64,000 nucleotides of DNA from Streptococcus parasanguinis ATCC 15912 (GCF_000164675.2 NC_015678.1:1860001-1924000), one strand, 5' to 3'; positions 38,911 through 47,980 are shown, counted from the first letter of the stretch. Notes: generated by a model not told the origin, from the sequence alone. Numbers and translations: made by a program.

Positions 38911-39181
38911 GATTCGTTATCATAAACAGTTTAAAAAAGATTTTAAGTTAGCAATGAAGCGTGGTTTAAAGGCAAACTTGTTAGAAGAAGTTTTGAATTT
39001 TCTGGTTCAAGAAAAAGAACTTCCTGTCAGATATCGTGACCATCAACTGACCAACTCCAATCATTTCCAAGGTGTTCGGGAGTGTCATATCCAGCCCGAT
39101 TGGCTTTTGGTTTACAAAGTAGATAAGGATGAATTGATTTTAAACTTGCTGAGGACAGGAAGTCACAGTGATTTGTTCTAG
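38903..39181 (+). CDS. YafQ-type mRNA interferase toxin
   Basis: 92 residues from a GTG overlapping the antitoxin. It belongs to the RelE/YafQ fold: IRYHKQFKKDFKLAMKRG at the start, YRDHQLTNS, ECHIQPDWLLVYKV, and a terminal LLRTGSHSDLF. The histidines and aspartate that YafQ uses for ribosome-dependent mRNA cleavage (DHxL, ECHI.PDWLL, SHSDLF) are all visible, so the toxin looks intact. It would be neutralised by the adjacent antitoxin. Confidence 0.9.
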   Translation: MLKIRYHKQFKKDFKLAMKRGLKANLLEEVLNFLVQEKELPVRYRDHQLTNSNHFQGVRECHIQPDWLLVYKVDKDELILNLLRTGSHSDLF

Positions 39182-39198
39182 AAACAAAGGAGGAGAAC

Positions 39199-39348
39199 AT
39201 GAAGTTAGAAATTTTTGCAGAAGACAAACCAGCTGAAAAAGTCTTTGAGTACAAGCTAGAGGTGGCAGACAATGTGCTGCTCCTTTCCACCGCCATGCTC
39301 TCAGGAGCGATTGCTCTAGCCGGCTTATTTTCAGCCTTGAAAGATTAA
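39199..39348 (+). CDS. Small protein of 49 residues with hydrophobic C-terminus
   Basis: A strong AAAGGAGGAG site precedes ATG 39199. The protein begins MKLEIFAEDKPAEKVFEYKL and ends in a hydrophobic stretch (VLLLSTAMLSGAIALAGLFSAL) long enough to cross or enter the membrane. A terminator follows at once. The good ribosome site, coding-like composition and clean terminator suggest a real gene, 17 bases after the YafQ-type toxin. Function is unknown. Confidence 0.65.
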   Translation: MKLEIFAEDKPAEKVFEYKLEVADNVLLLSTAMLSGAIALAGLFSALKD

Positions 39349-39352
39349 CTGA

Positions 39353-39390
39353 CAGCCTCTATTTTCCTTTTGGAAATAGAGGTTTTTCAG
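39353..39390 (+). terminator. Terminator after the small protein
   Basis: Arms CCTCTATTTCC and GGAAATAGAGG followed by T residues. Confidence 0.88.
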
Positions 39391-39498
39391 TCCTTTCAGA
39401 TCTGATAAGTGTTTTCTTTGGCACTGGATTGTGTTACAATTTTTAGTAACGATTGTTTATGACAAGGAAATAGAAAAGATGAAACAAAGGAGAAGCGC

Positions 39499-42351
39499 GT
39501 GGCAAGATATTTAGTAGGGCCTTACAACAATAGTTGGAACTTTATGGATGCGCTTGAAAAAGCGCAGGATGGAGATACCATCGAGTTTGAAAATGGGTAT
39601 GTCTTTCAATGGCCGACAGATGAGGTGATTGTGATCAACAAGAGCCTTCATTTTGTGGGGCATGTAGTTCCAAATCCAAATGGTAATGGGCGCATGTTTA
39701 ACAACACGATTGAGGCTTCTTTCCGATTTGTAGAGGGAGCTCAGGTGACATTTGAAGATCTGTGGTTTAAAGTTGGTGGGAACCATACTGCCTTGACCTT
39801 ATGGAATGAGTCAGCTATCACTTGTAAACAGGTCTATTTTGAAATCACCACTCCGACAAATAGTGAATTTTTTATCTATATGGATACGCATTCGAAAATG
39901 ACATTGGATGGAGTTGGGATGAAGGTTCCGGAAAAACACCAAAGTGTCATCGGAATGTCAGCATCGGAATTGTCCATTCAAAATTCAACGATTTTTTCTA
40001 AGATAGACCTATCAGAAGGCTCTAAATTGGCCTTAGAAAATGTCCATATTGAAAAATTTGGGAATAATACGATTCATGCCAAGGACTCAGAAGTGGTCGC
40101 AAAAAATTCAACGATTACAGGCGGGGATCTGGAAAAGGATTTTCCACCAGTTTGGTTGAGGAATGTCATCTGGGAGTCTGAAAACTGTAAAATTGAGCTG
40201 CCTACCGGTACTGGAGTCTGTCTTGACAATAATGTTCAATTCAATTCGGATTCGGATCGTATGACCTCCATCAATTCATTCAATAGTATGATCCGAGCTC
40301 ACCAGGCTACTTTTACAGAATTTTTATGCGTCTATGAAGAGTCCTTTGCTTTCCTGACTGGAGAAACAACCTTCTTGAATGAGAATGCCCAAACCATTTC
40401 ATTTGGAGTTTTCGATGATGGTGTGCTGATGGCTGAGCATATGATTTGTCATAAGATTGCGGATCCCAATATACGGCTTCAAGGTGGAGCCTTTGCGAAG
40501 GTGGGCACCATGACCTATAGGCAGGGCGATGCGCGTGATCTGACCAAGGAAATCGAGGATGACTGTGACTATCTTGTTGGCAGAGAAGTGGCGAAGGGCA
40601 ATGCGCAAGTAGTTCCTACGAGACAGGCGACGGATGCAACGGTGGCTCCAACCACCGCAAGAGACTCTGGACCAGAGAAGAAACAAGATGCTCTTCAAGA
40701 ACTCAATAGCCTGATCGGTCTTGAAAAAGTCAAACATGAGATCAAGAAAATGATCAACATGGTGGAATTTAACAAGAAACGAATCGCCAGTGGCAAGGCA
40801 CCTGAAAAGCAAACCTTGCATGCTGCCTTTATGGGAAATCCTGGTACAGGGAAAACGACTGTGGCTCGTCTGTTGGGAAAAGTGCTCTTTGATGCGGGTG
40901 TTCTCTCAGGGGAAGAATTCCGTTTCGTGGAAGCAACGGAGTCCGATCTGATCTCTTCAAATATTGGGGGAACGGCTGAACAGACCCAAGCCCTGCTTGA
41001 AAAAGCGCGAGGAGGCATCCTCTTTATTGATGAAGCCTATAGCTTGGATAAAAAGGACAGTGGTGCGGACTTTGGGATCGAGGCGATCAATACCATCCTC
41101 AAATTTATGGAGGACAATCGCGATGACATCATGATTATCTTTGCCGGCTATACCAAGGAAATGGAAGAGTTTTTAAAGACTAATCCAGGCCTTCGTTCTC
41201 GGGTGCCAAATAATTTCATCTTTGAAGATTTCACAGGAGATGAGATTGTCCAACTGGGTGAAATGATCCTAAGCAAAGGAGACTACAAACTCGAAGACCG
41301 GGATTACTATGCGCGGCATGTTAAGCGGGCTTATGATGGCTCGCTAGATAAGAGCAATGGTCGCTGGATCCGCAACCTGGATGAGCAATTGACCAAGACC
41401 ATGGCGGATCGGGTGGTGGCCCAAGGTTCTGACGATATTGAGACCATCCTCAATAGCGATATCGATGCTGTCCTTAACCAAGGTAAGTATCAAGCAGGAG
41501 CCGACAAGGAAGAAGATGGGATGGCTGCCCTCAACCGTTTGGTTGGAATTGCCAAGGTGAAAGAGCAAGTCGAACAATTCGTAGCCATGGCTGAGTTCAA
41601 TCAAAAACGGGCTGAACAAGGTGGCATCATCGAAGACACGACCTTGCACTCTCTCTTTCTTGGAAATCCCGGTACAGGGAAGACCACCGTGGCCCGCATT
41701 TTGGGCAATATTCTCTTCCAAAAAGGGGTTATCAAGCAGAAGAAATTCATCGAAGTTTCGCGGAGCAATCTGGTTGGAGGCTACCAAGGTCAAACAGCCT
41801 TGAAGACGCGTGAAGTTTTAGAGAGTGCACTGGGTGGAGTCCTCTTTATCGATGAGGCCTATACGCTCTATACCGGTTTAAATGATGATTTTGGGAAGGA
41901 AGCCTTGGACGAAGTCCTCAAATTTATGGAGGACCACCGCCGCGATATCGTCATTATCTTTGCTGGTTACACGAAAGAGATGCACGACTTCTTGCAGGTC
42001 AATTCAGGTCTGCAAAGCCGGATCCCGACTACATTTGATTTTGAAGACTACAGCCCAGATGAGATTGTGGAGATCGGTCTGTTAGGTTTGCGTAAGCAAG
42101 GTTACCAGGTCAATGAAGCCCTTTATGGAGAGATTGTGAAAGGGAATTATATGCGTGCCAATGACCATAGTAATGGTCGCTGGGTTCGCAATCTCAATGA
42201 AAAACTCTTGCGCCAAGTATCAACTCGGGTAACCCGTGAAGGTAGTACAGACTACAATTCCATTTTGGATCAAGATTTGGAAGCTTTGAGAGAGAATAGC
42301 AGTTCTGAACAACCCCATACCGTGGATGATCAAGGTTATGTTCTTCCTTAA
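39499..42351 (+). CDS. Beta-helix protein with two CbxX/CfqX-type AAA ATPase domains
   Basis: 950 residues from a GTG that lies seven bases after AAAGGAG. Residues 1-350 have short repeated beta-strand segments with many Asn, Thr and Gly, the look of a right-handed parallel beta-helix. Two AAA modules follow: Walker A GNPGTGKTT at 446-454 and again at 722-730, each with Walker B GGILFIDEAYSL / GGVLFIDEAYTL. They belong to the CbxX/CfqX group that includes RuBisCO activase CbbX, SpoVK and the C-terminal half of mycobacterial EccA, an ESX chaperone ATPase. The domain order is unusual. Its substrate is unknown; a T7SS link is speculation. Confidence 0.82.
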   Translation: MARYLVGPYNNSWNFMDALEKAQDGDTIEFENGYVFQWPTDEVIVINKSLHFVGHVVPNPNGNGRMFNNTIEASFRFVEGAQVTFEDLWFKVGGNHTALTLWNESAITCKQVYFEITTPTNSEFFIYMDTHSKMTLDGVGMKVPEKHQSVIGMSASELSIQNSTIFSKIDLSEGSKLALENVHIEKFGNNTIHAKDSEVVAKNSTITGGDLEKDFPPVWLRNVIWESENCKIELPTGTGVCLDNNVQFNSDSDRMTSINSFNSMIRAHQATFTEFLCVYEESFAFLTGETTFLNENAQTISFGVFDDGVLMAEHMICHKIADPNIRLQGGAFAKVGTMTYRQGDARDLTKEIEDDCDYLVGREVAKGNAQVVPTRQATDATVAPTTARDSGPEKKQDALQELNSLIGLEKVKHEIKKMINMVEFNKKRIASGKAPEKQTLHAAFMGNPGTGKTTVARLLGKVLFDAGVLSGEEFRFVEATESDLISSNIGGTAEQTQALLEKARGGILFIDEAYSLDKKDSGADFGIEAINTILKFMEDNRDDIMIIFAGYTKEMEEFLKTNPGLRSRVPNNFIFEDFTGDEIVQLGEMILSKGDYKLEDRDYYARHVKRAYDGSLDKSNGRWIRNLDEQLTKTMADRVVAQGSDDIETILNSDIDAVLNQGKYQAGADKEEDGMAALNRLVGIAKVKEQVEQFVAMAEFNQKRAEQGGIIEDTTLHSLFLGNPGTGKTTVARILGNILFQKGVIKQKKFIEVSRSNLVGGYQGQTALKTREVLESALGGVLFIDEAYTLYTGLNDDFGKEALDEVLKFMEDHRRDIVIIFAGYTKEMHDFLQVNSGLQSRIPTTFDFEDYSPDEIVEIGLLGLRKQGYQVNEALYGEIVKGNYMRANDHSNGRWVRNLNEKLLRQVSTRVTREGSTDYNSILDQDLEALRENSSSEQPHTVDDQGYVLP

Positions 42352-42369
42352 GCTAGAAGGATCAATAAA

Positions 42370-42552
42370 AAGGAGGCTGGGACAAAAGTCCTAGCCTCTC
42401 AATTATTTTTGGATTGTTGAGCAAGACGCAGTGGTTGAGTGGGCTCTACTACGCTGATTTCATCAGCTTTTACAGCCCTACTCAACTGTGCGGAGGTGGG
42501 ACGACGAAATCGAATTCTAACGAATTACCGATTTCTGTCCCACTCTCTTTTT
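42370..42552 (+). repeat. Intergenic repeat element, copy 1
   Basis: About 183 bases with an outer GAGGCTGGGAC/GTCCTAGCCTC hairpin at the left, a central TGATTTCATCA palindrome and a right-hand GTGGGAC...GTCCCAC stem. A second copy at 51033-51213 is nearly identical (I count two mismatches), and a degenerate inverted relative lies at 43852-43990. It is a non-coding streptococcal repeat whose left hairpin can also terminate the AAA gene's transcript. Confidence 0.85.
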
Positions 42553-42563
42553 GCATGGACTTA

Positions 42564-42572
42564 TGGTATACT
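42564..42572 (+). promoter_or_regulatory. Extended -10 promoter of pepS
   Basis: TGG then TATACT (42567-42572) just after the repeat, 34 bases before the pepS start codon. Confidence 0.55.
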
Positions 42573-42606
42573 AGGAGAAGATTATTCACTTATGAAGGAG
42601 AAAGCA

Positions 42607-43848
42607 ATGGTTTTACCAAATTTTAAAGAAAATCTTGAAAAATACGCTAAATTGTTGGTTGCGAACGGCATCAACGTGCAACCTGGCCATACCTTGGTCT
42701 TGAACATCGATGTGGAACAAAGAGAATTGGCCCACTTGATTGTGAAGGAAGCCTATGCCTTAGGGGCACACGAAGTGATTGTCCAATGGGCAGATGACTT
42801 CACTACCCGGGAAAAATTCCTCCATGCACCGATGGATCGCTTGGACAACGTGCCTGACTACAAGATTGCAGAGATGAACTACCTCTTAGACCACAAGGCT
42901 AGTCGCTTGGGTGTGCGCTCGTCTGATCCAGGTGCCTTAAATGGTGTTGATGCAGAGAAGCTTTCTGCCTCAGCTAAGGCTTTGGGCATGGCCATGAAAC
43001 CAATGCGCATCGCCACTCAATCTAACAAGGTCAGCTGGACAGTTGCTGCTGCAGCAGGTTTAGAATGGGCGAAAAAGGTCTTCCCAAATGCGGCGAGCGA
43101 CGAGGAAGCAGTGGACCTTCTTTGGGATCAAATCTTCAAGACTTGTCGAGTGTATGAGGAAGATCCAGTCAAGGCTTGGGAAGAGCATGCAGCTATTCTC
43201 AAGAGCAAGGCAGATACACTAAATAAGGAACAATTCTCAGCTCTTCATTACACAGCACCTGGAACGGACTTGACTCTTGGCTTGCCGAAGAACCACGTCT
43301 GGGAATCTGCCGGAGCTATCAATGCCCAAGGTGAAGGTTTCTTGCCAAATATGCCGACAGAAGAGGTCTTCACAGCTCCTGACTTCCGTCGTGCAGAAGG
43401 CTATGTCACCTCTACAAAACCGCTTAGCTACAATGGAAACATCATCGAAGGCATCAAAGTGACCTTTGAAAATGGAGAAATTGTGGATATCACAGCTGAA
43501 AAAGGCGATCAAGTCATGAAAGATTTGGTCTTCAAAAACAAGGGAGCGCGTGCCTTGGGTGAATGTGCCCTCGTACCAGACCCAAGCCCAATTTCACAGT
43601 CAGGCATCACCTTCTTTAACACTCTCTTTGATGAAAATGCCTCTAACCACTTGGCCATCGGGGCAGCCTATGCAACCAGCGTAGAAGGTGGCGCAGAGTT
43701 CACAGAAGAAGAACTCGAAGCAGCCGGCCTCAACCGCTCAGATGTCCATGTCGACTTCATGATCGGCTCAAGCCAAATGGATATCGACGGCATCCGAGAA
43801 GACGGCACCCGCGTCCCAGTCTTCCGCAACGGAGATTGGGCAATATAG
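42607..43848 (+). CDS. pepS: Aminopeptidase PepS, M29 family
   Basis: 413 residues from ATG 42607, eight bases after AAGGAG. Upstream in-frame codons run into the repeat element and are not coding. M29 metallopeptidase features: VLPNFKENLEKYAKLLV at the start, the metal-ligand region with EGFLPNMPTEEVFTAPD, and later GECALVPDPSPIS and HLAIGAAY. PepS removes N-terminal residues with broad specificity, favouring Arg and aromatic residues, and takes part in peptide use. Complete. Confidence 0.93.
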   Translation: MVLPNFKENLEKYAKLLVANGINVQPGHTLVLNIDVEQRELAHLIVKEAYALGAHEVIVQWADDFTTREKFLHAPMDRLDNVPDYKIAEMNYLLDHKASRLGVRSSDPGALNGVDAEKLSASAKALGMAMKPMRIATQSNKVSWTVAAAAGLEWAKKVFPNAASDEEAVDLLWDQIFKTCRVYEEDPVKAWEEHAAILKSKADTLNKEQFSALHYTAPGTDLTLGLPKNHVWESAGAINAQGEGFLPNMPTEEVFTAPDFRRAEGYVTSTKPLSYNGNIIEGIKVTFENGEIVDITAEKGDQVMKDLVFKNKGARALGECALVPDPSPISQSGITFFNTLFDENASNHLAIGAAYATSVEGGAEFTEEELEAAGLNRSDVHVDFMIGSSQMDIDGIREDGTRVPVFRNGDWAI

Positions 43849-43851
43849 GGA

Positions 43852-43990
43852 GCAGGACAGAAATCGGTAGACGCAGTCTCGATTTCGTAGTCCTGCCCCC
43901 ACACAGTTGATTAGGAAGTACGAGTACCGTAGGTAGGAGTAGTTCCAATCAACCCCTGCGCCGAGAGACAGAAATCGGTAGACGCAGTTT
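43852..43990 (-). repeat. Intergenic repeat element, inverted degenerate copy
   Basis: GCAGGACAGAAATCGG pairs with CGATTTCG...TCCTGC and matches the reverse complement of the right end of the elements at 42370 and 51033; the CACAGTTGA segment also matches. The core has diverged into a different hairpin (TGATTAGGAAGTAC ... TTCCAATCA). It lies just after pepS. Confidence 0.6.
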
Positions 43991-43995
43991 CGTAA

Positions 43996-44039
43996 AAAAA
44001 GTAAGGTAGTAGTGATGATTCACTACTACCTTACTTTTT
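43996..44039. terminator. Bidirectional terminator between pepS and def
   Basis: Perfect 20-bp arms, 43996-44015 and 44020-44039, with a four-base loop and A/T tracts on both sides. It serves pepS on the plus strand and def on the minus strand. Confidence 0.93.
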
Positions 44040-44049
44040 GTCATTTACG

Positions 44050-44664
44050 CTATTCTAAAATCAAGAGACCTTCTTTGATTTCAAATGGGTTGTTTGGGTT
44101 GATGCGGTCATAGAACATGATGCCGTTGGTGTGGTCGATTTCATGTTGAACGACGATGGAGTTGTAGCCTTTGAGTTTGATGCGTTTCTTTTCCCCATCT
44201 TTTGTGAAATACTCAACAGTCACGCGGGCATGGCGAACCACATAGCCTGGGACGTTGCGGTCTACAGAGAGACAGCCTTCCCCGTCGCCAAGCGCAGCAT
44301 CTTGAACAGAATGGGCGACAACCTTTGGATTATACATGACTTCTTGAAGGCTATAGGCTTCTTTTGGTGGGTTGCCATCAGCATCTTCTGGATTGGGAAC
44401 CAAAACAGCGATGATTCGTTTTGAGATATCCAGTTGAGGGGCTGCGAGTCCCACTCCTCCACGGAGGCCGAGTTTTTCAGCCATGACAGGGTCTTGAGAA
44501 TGGTGCAAGAACTGCATCATTTTTTCACCCAGGATAATTTCCTGATCAGACAAAGGGAAGGTCACGTCTTCTGCAACAGCTCGAAGTGTTGGATTTCCTT
44601 CGCGGATAATGTCATCCATATCAATCAAATGGGATGCTCTTGTAACTTTTTCAATTGCTTTCAT
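44050..44664 (-). CDS. def: Peptide deformylase
   Basis: 204 residues of the Gram-positive type 2 deformylase. The three motifs are intact: [14 protein letters not shown] (metal-binding cysteine) and QHEIDH (two metal histidines and catalytic Glu). It removes the formyl group from nascent N-formyl-methionine. The insertion between motifs 1 and 2 and the [17 protein letters not shown] start match streptococcal forms. Convergent with pepS and separated by a bidirectional terminator. Confidence 0.96.
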   Translation of the reverse strand: MKAIEKVTRASHLIDMDDIIREGNPTLRAVAEDVTFPLSDQEIILGEKMMQFLHHSQDPVMAEKLGLRGGVGLAAPQLDISKRIIAVLVPNPEDADGNPPKEAYSLQEVMYNPKVVAHSVQDAALGDGEGCLSVDRNVPGYVVRHARVTVEYFTKDGEKKRIKLKGYNSIVVQHEIDHTNGIMFYDRINPNNPFEIKEGLLILE

Positions 44665-44724
44665 CGTTTTACTCTCACTTTCTTTCTACCCTCCATGATA
44701 ACACAAAAGAGCCTAAAATTAAAG

Positions 44725-45411
44725 TTATCTGTCGACGGTTTCCGCATGTTTGATGGACAAATCATTCATCCTTTTTGCATCTAAAATCGTATAGACTCGC
44801 CCTTCTCTTTGGACTAAGCCCTCTTCGATCATCTGCTTGATGACACGGCTAAGGTGGCGGTAGCTGATCCCAAAACGCAGGGCTAGCTGATTCATCTTGG
44901 GCTTGAGGGTCCCATTTTCATCGCAATGCTCCAGAAAATGCGTAGCGAGGCGTTCCTTGACCGAATAATGAAAGTTGGCAGGAGCCAAATAGTTGATCTG
45001 GTGCAATTTCTCAGCCAAGGTCTTGGCCGTAGAGCGCAAAAAGGTTGGATCAAGCAGGAGGCGCTTCTTAAAGTGCTGGGCTGGGAGCTGGACGACTAGC
45101 GAGTCTTGGTCAGCAATGACCGATGTGATACAGACCCGATCTAGCAGGAGCTCAATCTCTCCTAAGAGTCCAGGTTTTTCTTGGATTTCAAGGATGGTGT
45201 CGCTACCATTTTCAAGACTGTGGATAATCTTGAGCCGGCCTTTGAGAAAATAAGGAATGACATCTTGCTCAGAGCCTTGGCGGCAGATATAATCTCCAGC
45301 CTGATAGAGAACGAGGTCCAGCTGGCTAAGACAGTCGCCTGGAAATATCTGGTCCAATTGGTAGTCTGTGATGATATCCTTGAGTCTTGTAGATGGGGAA
45401 ATTTTTTTCAT
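44725..45411 (-). CDS. Crp/Fnr family transcriptional regulator
   Basis: 228 residues. An N-terminal cyclic-nucleotide-binding-like beta-barrel (GDYICRQGSEQDVIPYFLKG, GLLGEIELLLD) is followed by a C-terminal winged helix with MNQLALRFGISYRHLSRVIKQMIEEG. It lacks the clustered cysteines of oxygen-sensing Fnr and resembles YeiL-type members. AGGAG precedes the start on the minus strand. It is divergent from the MFS transporter at 45558, and a perfect palindrome lies 12 bases upstream of its start, probably its own operator. Confidence 0.88.
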   Translation of the reverse strand: MKKISPSTRLKDIITDYQLDQIFPGDCLSQLDLVLYQAGDYICRQGSEQDVIPYFLKGRLKIIHSLENGSDTILEIQEKPGLLGEIELLLDRVCITSVIADQDSLVVQLPAQHFKKRLLLDPTFLRSTAKTLAEKLHQINYLAPANFHYSVKERLATHFLEHCDENGTLKPKMNQLALRFGISYRHLSRVIKQMIEEGLVQREGRVYTILDAKRMNDLSIKHAETVDR

Positions 45412-45422
45412 CTCAATCTCCT

Positions 45423-45446
45423 AAAATAGGACAAATGTCCTATTTT
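45423..45446. promoter_or_regulatory. Perfect palindrome in front of the Crp/Fnr gene
   Basis: AAAATAGGACA-AA-TGTCCTATTTT has 11-bp arms and a two-base spacer. It lies between the regulator's likely -10 (TATAAT on the minus strand, 45462-45467) and its start codon, so a bound protein would block transcription from within the leader. Symmetric half-sites fit a Crp/Fnr dimer. Confidence 0.65.
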
Positions 45447-45485
45447 TCTATTTCTAAATTGATTATACTAGGATTCTATTGAAAA

Positions 45486-45519
45486 TACTAGTTTGAATCT
45501 TTTCTGAAAAAAACTAGTA
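45486..45519. promoter_or_regulatory. Inverted repeat upstream of the MFS transporter
   Basis: TACTAGTTT (45486-45494) and AAACTAGTA (45511-45519) are perfect inverted 9-mers 16 bases apart in the divergent region. They may be a second operator or an upstream hairpin for the transporter transcript. Confidence 0.4.
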
Positions 45520-45557
45520 AAATCAAAATATTACCAGTAAAGTGTAGGAAATAAAAA

Positions 45558-46721
45558 ATGAAAAAAACAATGGAAAGAATCAGTCTATTGAGCTTGTCGC
45601 TCATGCTGATCTCATCCTTTTCAATTACAGCCGGTTTGCCGGCTATGAAGGCCTATTTTAGCCACTTCGGATATTCAGCAGGCCAGGTGGAACTCTTGGT
45701 TTCCCTGCCAGCCTTTGCGGTCGTGGCTATGCTCTTTTTAAATAGCCTGATCGAGCGGTGGATGAGTGAGCGCCAGATGATTGTCGTAGGGCTTTTGCTC
45801 TTTTCAACTAGTGGGCTCTTGCCTTTGATTGTGCAGGACTATCCTCTCATCTTTCTGAGTCGTCTGATCTTTGGCTTGGGGACAGGAATGATCAATGCCA
45901 AGGCTATTTCAATTATCAGTGAGCGCTACTCAGGCAATGATAAGACCCGGATGCTGGGTTATCGGGGGTCTGCTGAAGTAGTGGGTTCTGCCATCTTGAC
46001 CTTTATTGTGGGACAACTCTTACCCCTAGGCTGGCCAGCGATCTTTGCCGTATATGGTGGTGGTTACTTGATTTTACTCTTCTATATCCTTTTTGTCCCT
46101 TATCCTAAGGAGAAAAAACAGGCTAGCTTGAAGGAGAAAAAGAAAGGTTCCGCACGCCTTCGCTCCCCTCAATGGCGTTTTAGTCTAATGCTAGCTGTGA
46201 TTGCTGGTATCATCATTTGCTTCAATTCTATCATTAGCCTACGAGTGCCGGATATCATTGTTGACGCTCGTATGGGAACAGCGACAACAGCTGGAACCGT
46301 CTTGAGTCTGATGCAATTAACAGGGATTGTAGCAGGGGTAGGCTTTGCCAGTTTGACACATGTTTTCAAAAAGAACTTGCTCATGATCATGTGCTTTGGT
46401 TTCGGTCTAGCTCTGGCCTTGATTGGCCTGTCCGGACAGTTGTGGAGCTTAGTTCTAGGAACCCTCTTAGCAGGATTTACCTACAGTACGGGAGTCACCA
46501 GTATCTTCTATCACCTATCTGAAAAAATCCCGACCAATCTCCTGAACCTTGCGACCTCGCTGGTCTTGATTGGCTGCAATCTCGGATCAGCCCTCTCTTC
46601 TTTCTTCATCCAGTTGGTGACGCCACTAGCTCCTTCCAATCACCTGCTCTTTGTCTGGATTGGCGCTTTGATGGTCGGAACGGGAGTCTTCGCCTCGCAA
46701 TTGTTAGCACGAACGAAATGA
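45558..46721 (+). CDS. MFS transporter (first of two paralogs)
   Basis: 387 residues, 12 predicted membrane segments, major facilitator fold. The loop between segments 2 and 3 has the ERWMSERQMIVVG motif and the segment 4-5 region has SRLIFGLGTGMINAKAISII. It is a paralog of the gene at 46827: both begin MKK(T/I)MEKxS and share GSAEVVG. It is divergent from a Crp/Fnr regulator that probably controls it. Drug or metabolite efflux is likely; the substrate is unknown. Confidence 0.85.
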   Translation: MKKTMERISLLSLSLMLISSFSITAGLPAMKAYFSHFGYSAGQVELLVSLPAFAVVAMLFLNSLIERWMSERQMIVVGLLLFSTSGLLPLIVQDYPLIFLSRLIFGLGTGMINAKAISIISERYSGNDKTRMLGYRGSAEVVGSAILTFIVGQLLPLGWPAIFAVYGGGYLILLFYILFVPYPKEKKQASLKEKKKGSARLRSPQWRFSLMLAVIAGIIICFNSIISLRVPDIIVDARMGTATTAGTVLSLMQLTGIVAGVGFASLTHVFKKNLLMIMCFGFGLALALIGLSGQLWSLVLGTLLAGFTYSTGVTSIFYHLSEKIPTNLLNLATSLVLIGCNLGSALSSFFIQLVTPLAPSNHLLFVWIGALMVGTGVFASQLLARTK

Positions 46722-46748
46722 TAGAGAAATCATTTCGTTTTTTTAATT
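46712..46748 (+). terminator. Terminator of the first MFS gene
   Basis: CGAAATGAT/ATCATTTCG hairpin overlapping the stop codon, followed by seven T. Confidence 0.88.
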
Positions 46749-46826
46749 CAATTGATTGCGTCCTGTCACTAGCTCGTGTTATTATAGGAGGAGTGTGAAA
46801 AAAAGATTAGTTTAAAGGATAGAATA

Positions 46827-47978
46827 ATGAAAAAAATCATGGAGAAAGTGAGTATTCTCGCGCTTTCATTTATTTTGACGACCTCGTTTTCGATTTCGAG
46901 TGCGCAGTCGGCCATGTTTGCCTATTACAGGGGAATTCCTCACAGCATGATTGAGCTCTTGGTCTCGCTTCCTTCTGCCGGGATCATGGTTTCACTCATC
47001 TTCAATAAATGGATTGGGCGCCTATTTTCAGAGCGTCAGATGATTGTGACAGGCTTAGTTGCTTACGCTCTATGTGGCTTTATTCCCTTAATCAGTCCAG
47101 CTTATCCGGTTGTCTTTTTGTCTCGGATTATTTTCGGGATGGCAGTTGGTTTGCTCAATGTTTCTGCCATTGCCATTATCAGTGAGCGCTATAAAGGGAA
47201 GGAACGCGTTCAAACCCTTGGTATTCGTGGTTCTGCGGAGGTTGTTGGGACGGCCGTTTTAACCTTTGGAGTCAGCCTTTTGATTCGCTTTGGCTGGCAG
47301 GCTGCCTTTCTCGTCTACGGTATCAGTATTCCTATCTTACTTTTGTATCTCTTATTTGTGCCATATGGATCTACGACGGAAGCAGTGGAGGAAAAACACC
47401 GGGATGTCAAGATGACAGGGGGGCAATGGCAGACAGCACTCGGCTTAGCGGTCGTTGCGGCAGCTATCGTCTTGTCTAATGTCATGATCACCGTTCGGAT
47501 TCCAAGTGTGGTAGAGCAAGTGGGACATGGAACTGCCCAAACTGCTGGGATTATTTTAGCAGCCATGCAATTTGTCGGAATTTTGGCAGGTTTGGCCTTC
47601 TCGCCTTTAACGCATCTATTCCGCGATCGTTTATTATTGGTTTCGGGAGTAGCTTTTGGTGTGACCCAACTATTGATCGGTGTCTCTCCAAATCTCTTGA
47701 TTCTTGCCCTTGTAACCATTGCTTCTGGCTTCGCCTACAGTGTAGCTCTTACAACAGTTTACAATGTCTTATCTGATAAGATGCCAGCAGGGGTCTTGAG
47801 CCAGGCAACATCCATTGCAGTTTTGGGATGCAGTACAGGTTCGATCGCAACGACCTTTGTCCTTAGTCTATTAGGGACGATCTCATCTGCTCCAGTCTTT
47901 ATTTTTGGATTTTCTGGTATCCTCATGATCCTGGTTTCATTTTTTGGCCTTTGGATTGTGCGAAAGAGCAGGAAGTAA
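46827..47978 (+). CDS. MFS transporter (second of two paralogs)
   Basis: 383 residues with 12 membrane segments, alike in length and layout to the gene before it: KKIMEKVSILALSFILTTSF at the start, the LFSERQMIVTG loop, and SRIIFGMAVGLLNVSAIAII. The two are tandem duplicates that have diverged a good deal. It ends two bases before a pseudouridine synthase gene and is probably co-transcribed with it. Substrate is unknown. Confidence 0.85.
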   Translation: MKKIMEKVSILALSFILTTSFSISSAQSAMFAYYRGIPHSMIELLVSLPSAGIMVSLIFNKWIGRLFSERQMIVTGLVAYALCGFIPLISPAYPVVFLSRIIFGMAVGLLNVSAIAIISERYKGKERVQTLGIRGSAEVVGTAVLTFGVSLLIRFGWQAAFLVYGISIPILLLYLLFVPYGSTTEAVEEKHRDVKMTGGQWQTALGLAVVAAAIVLSNVMITVRIPSVVEQVGHGTAQTAGIILAAMQFVGILAGLAFSPLTHLFRDRLLLVSGVAFGVTQLLIGVSPNLLILALVTIASGFAYSVALTTVYNVLSDKMPAGVLSQATSIAVLGCSTGSIATTFVLSLLGTISSAPVFIFGFSGILMILVSFFGLWIVRKSRK

Positions 47979-47980
47979 TT

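Noticed and set aside
42439-42606. N-terminal extension of pepS
   Set aside because: It lies in the intergenic repeat; the same bases occur untranslated at 51102 onward.
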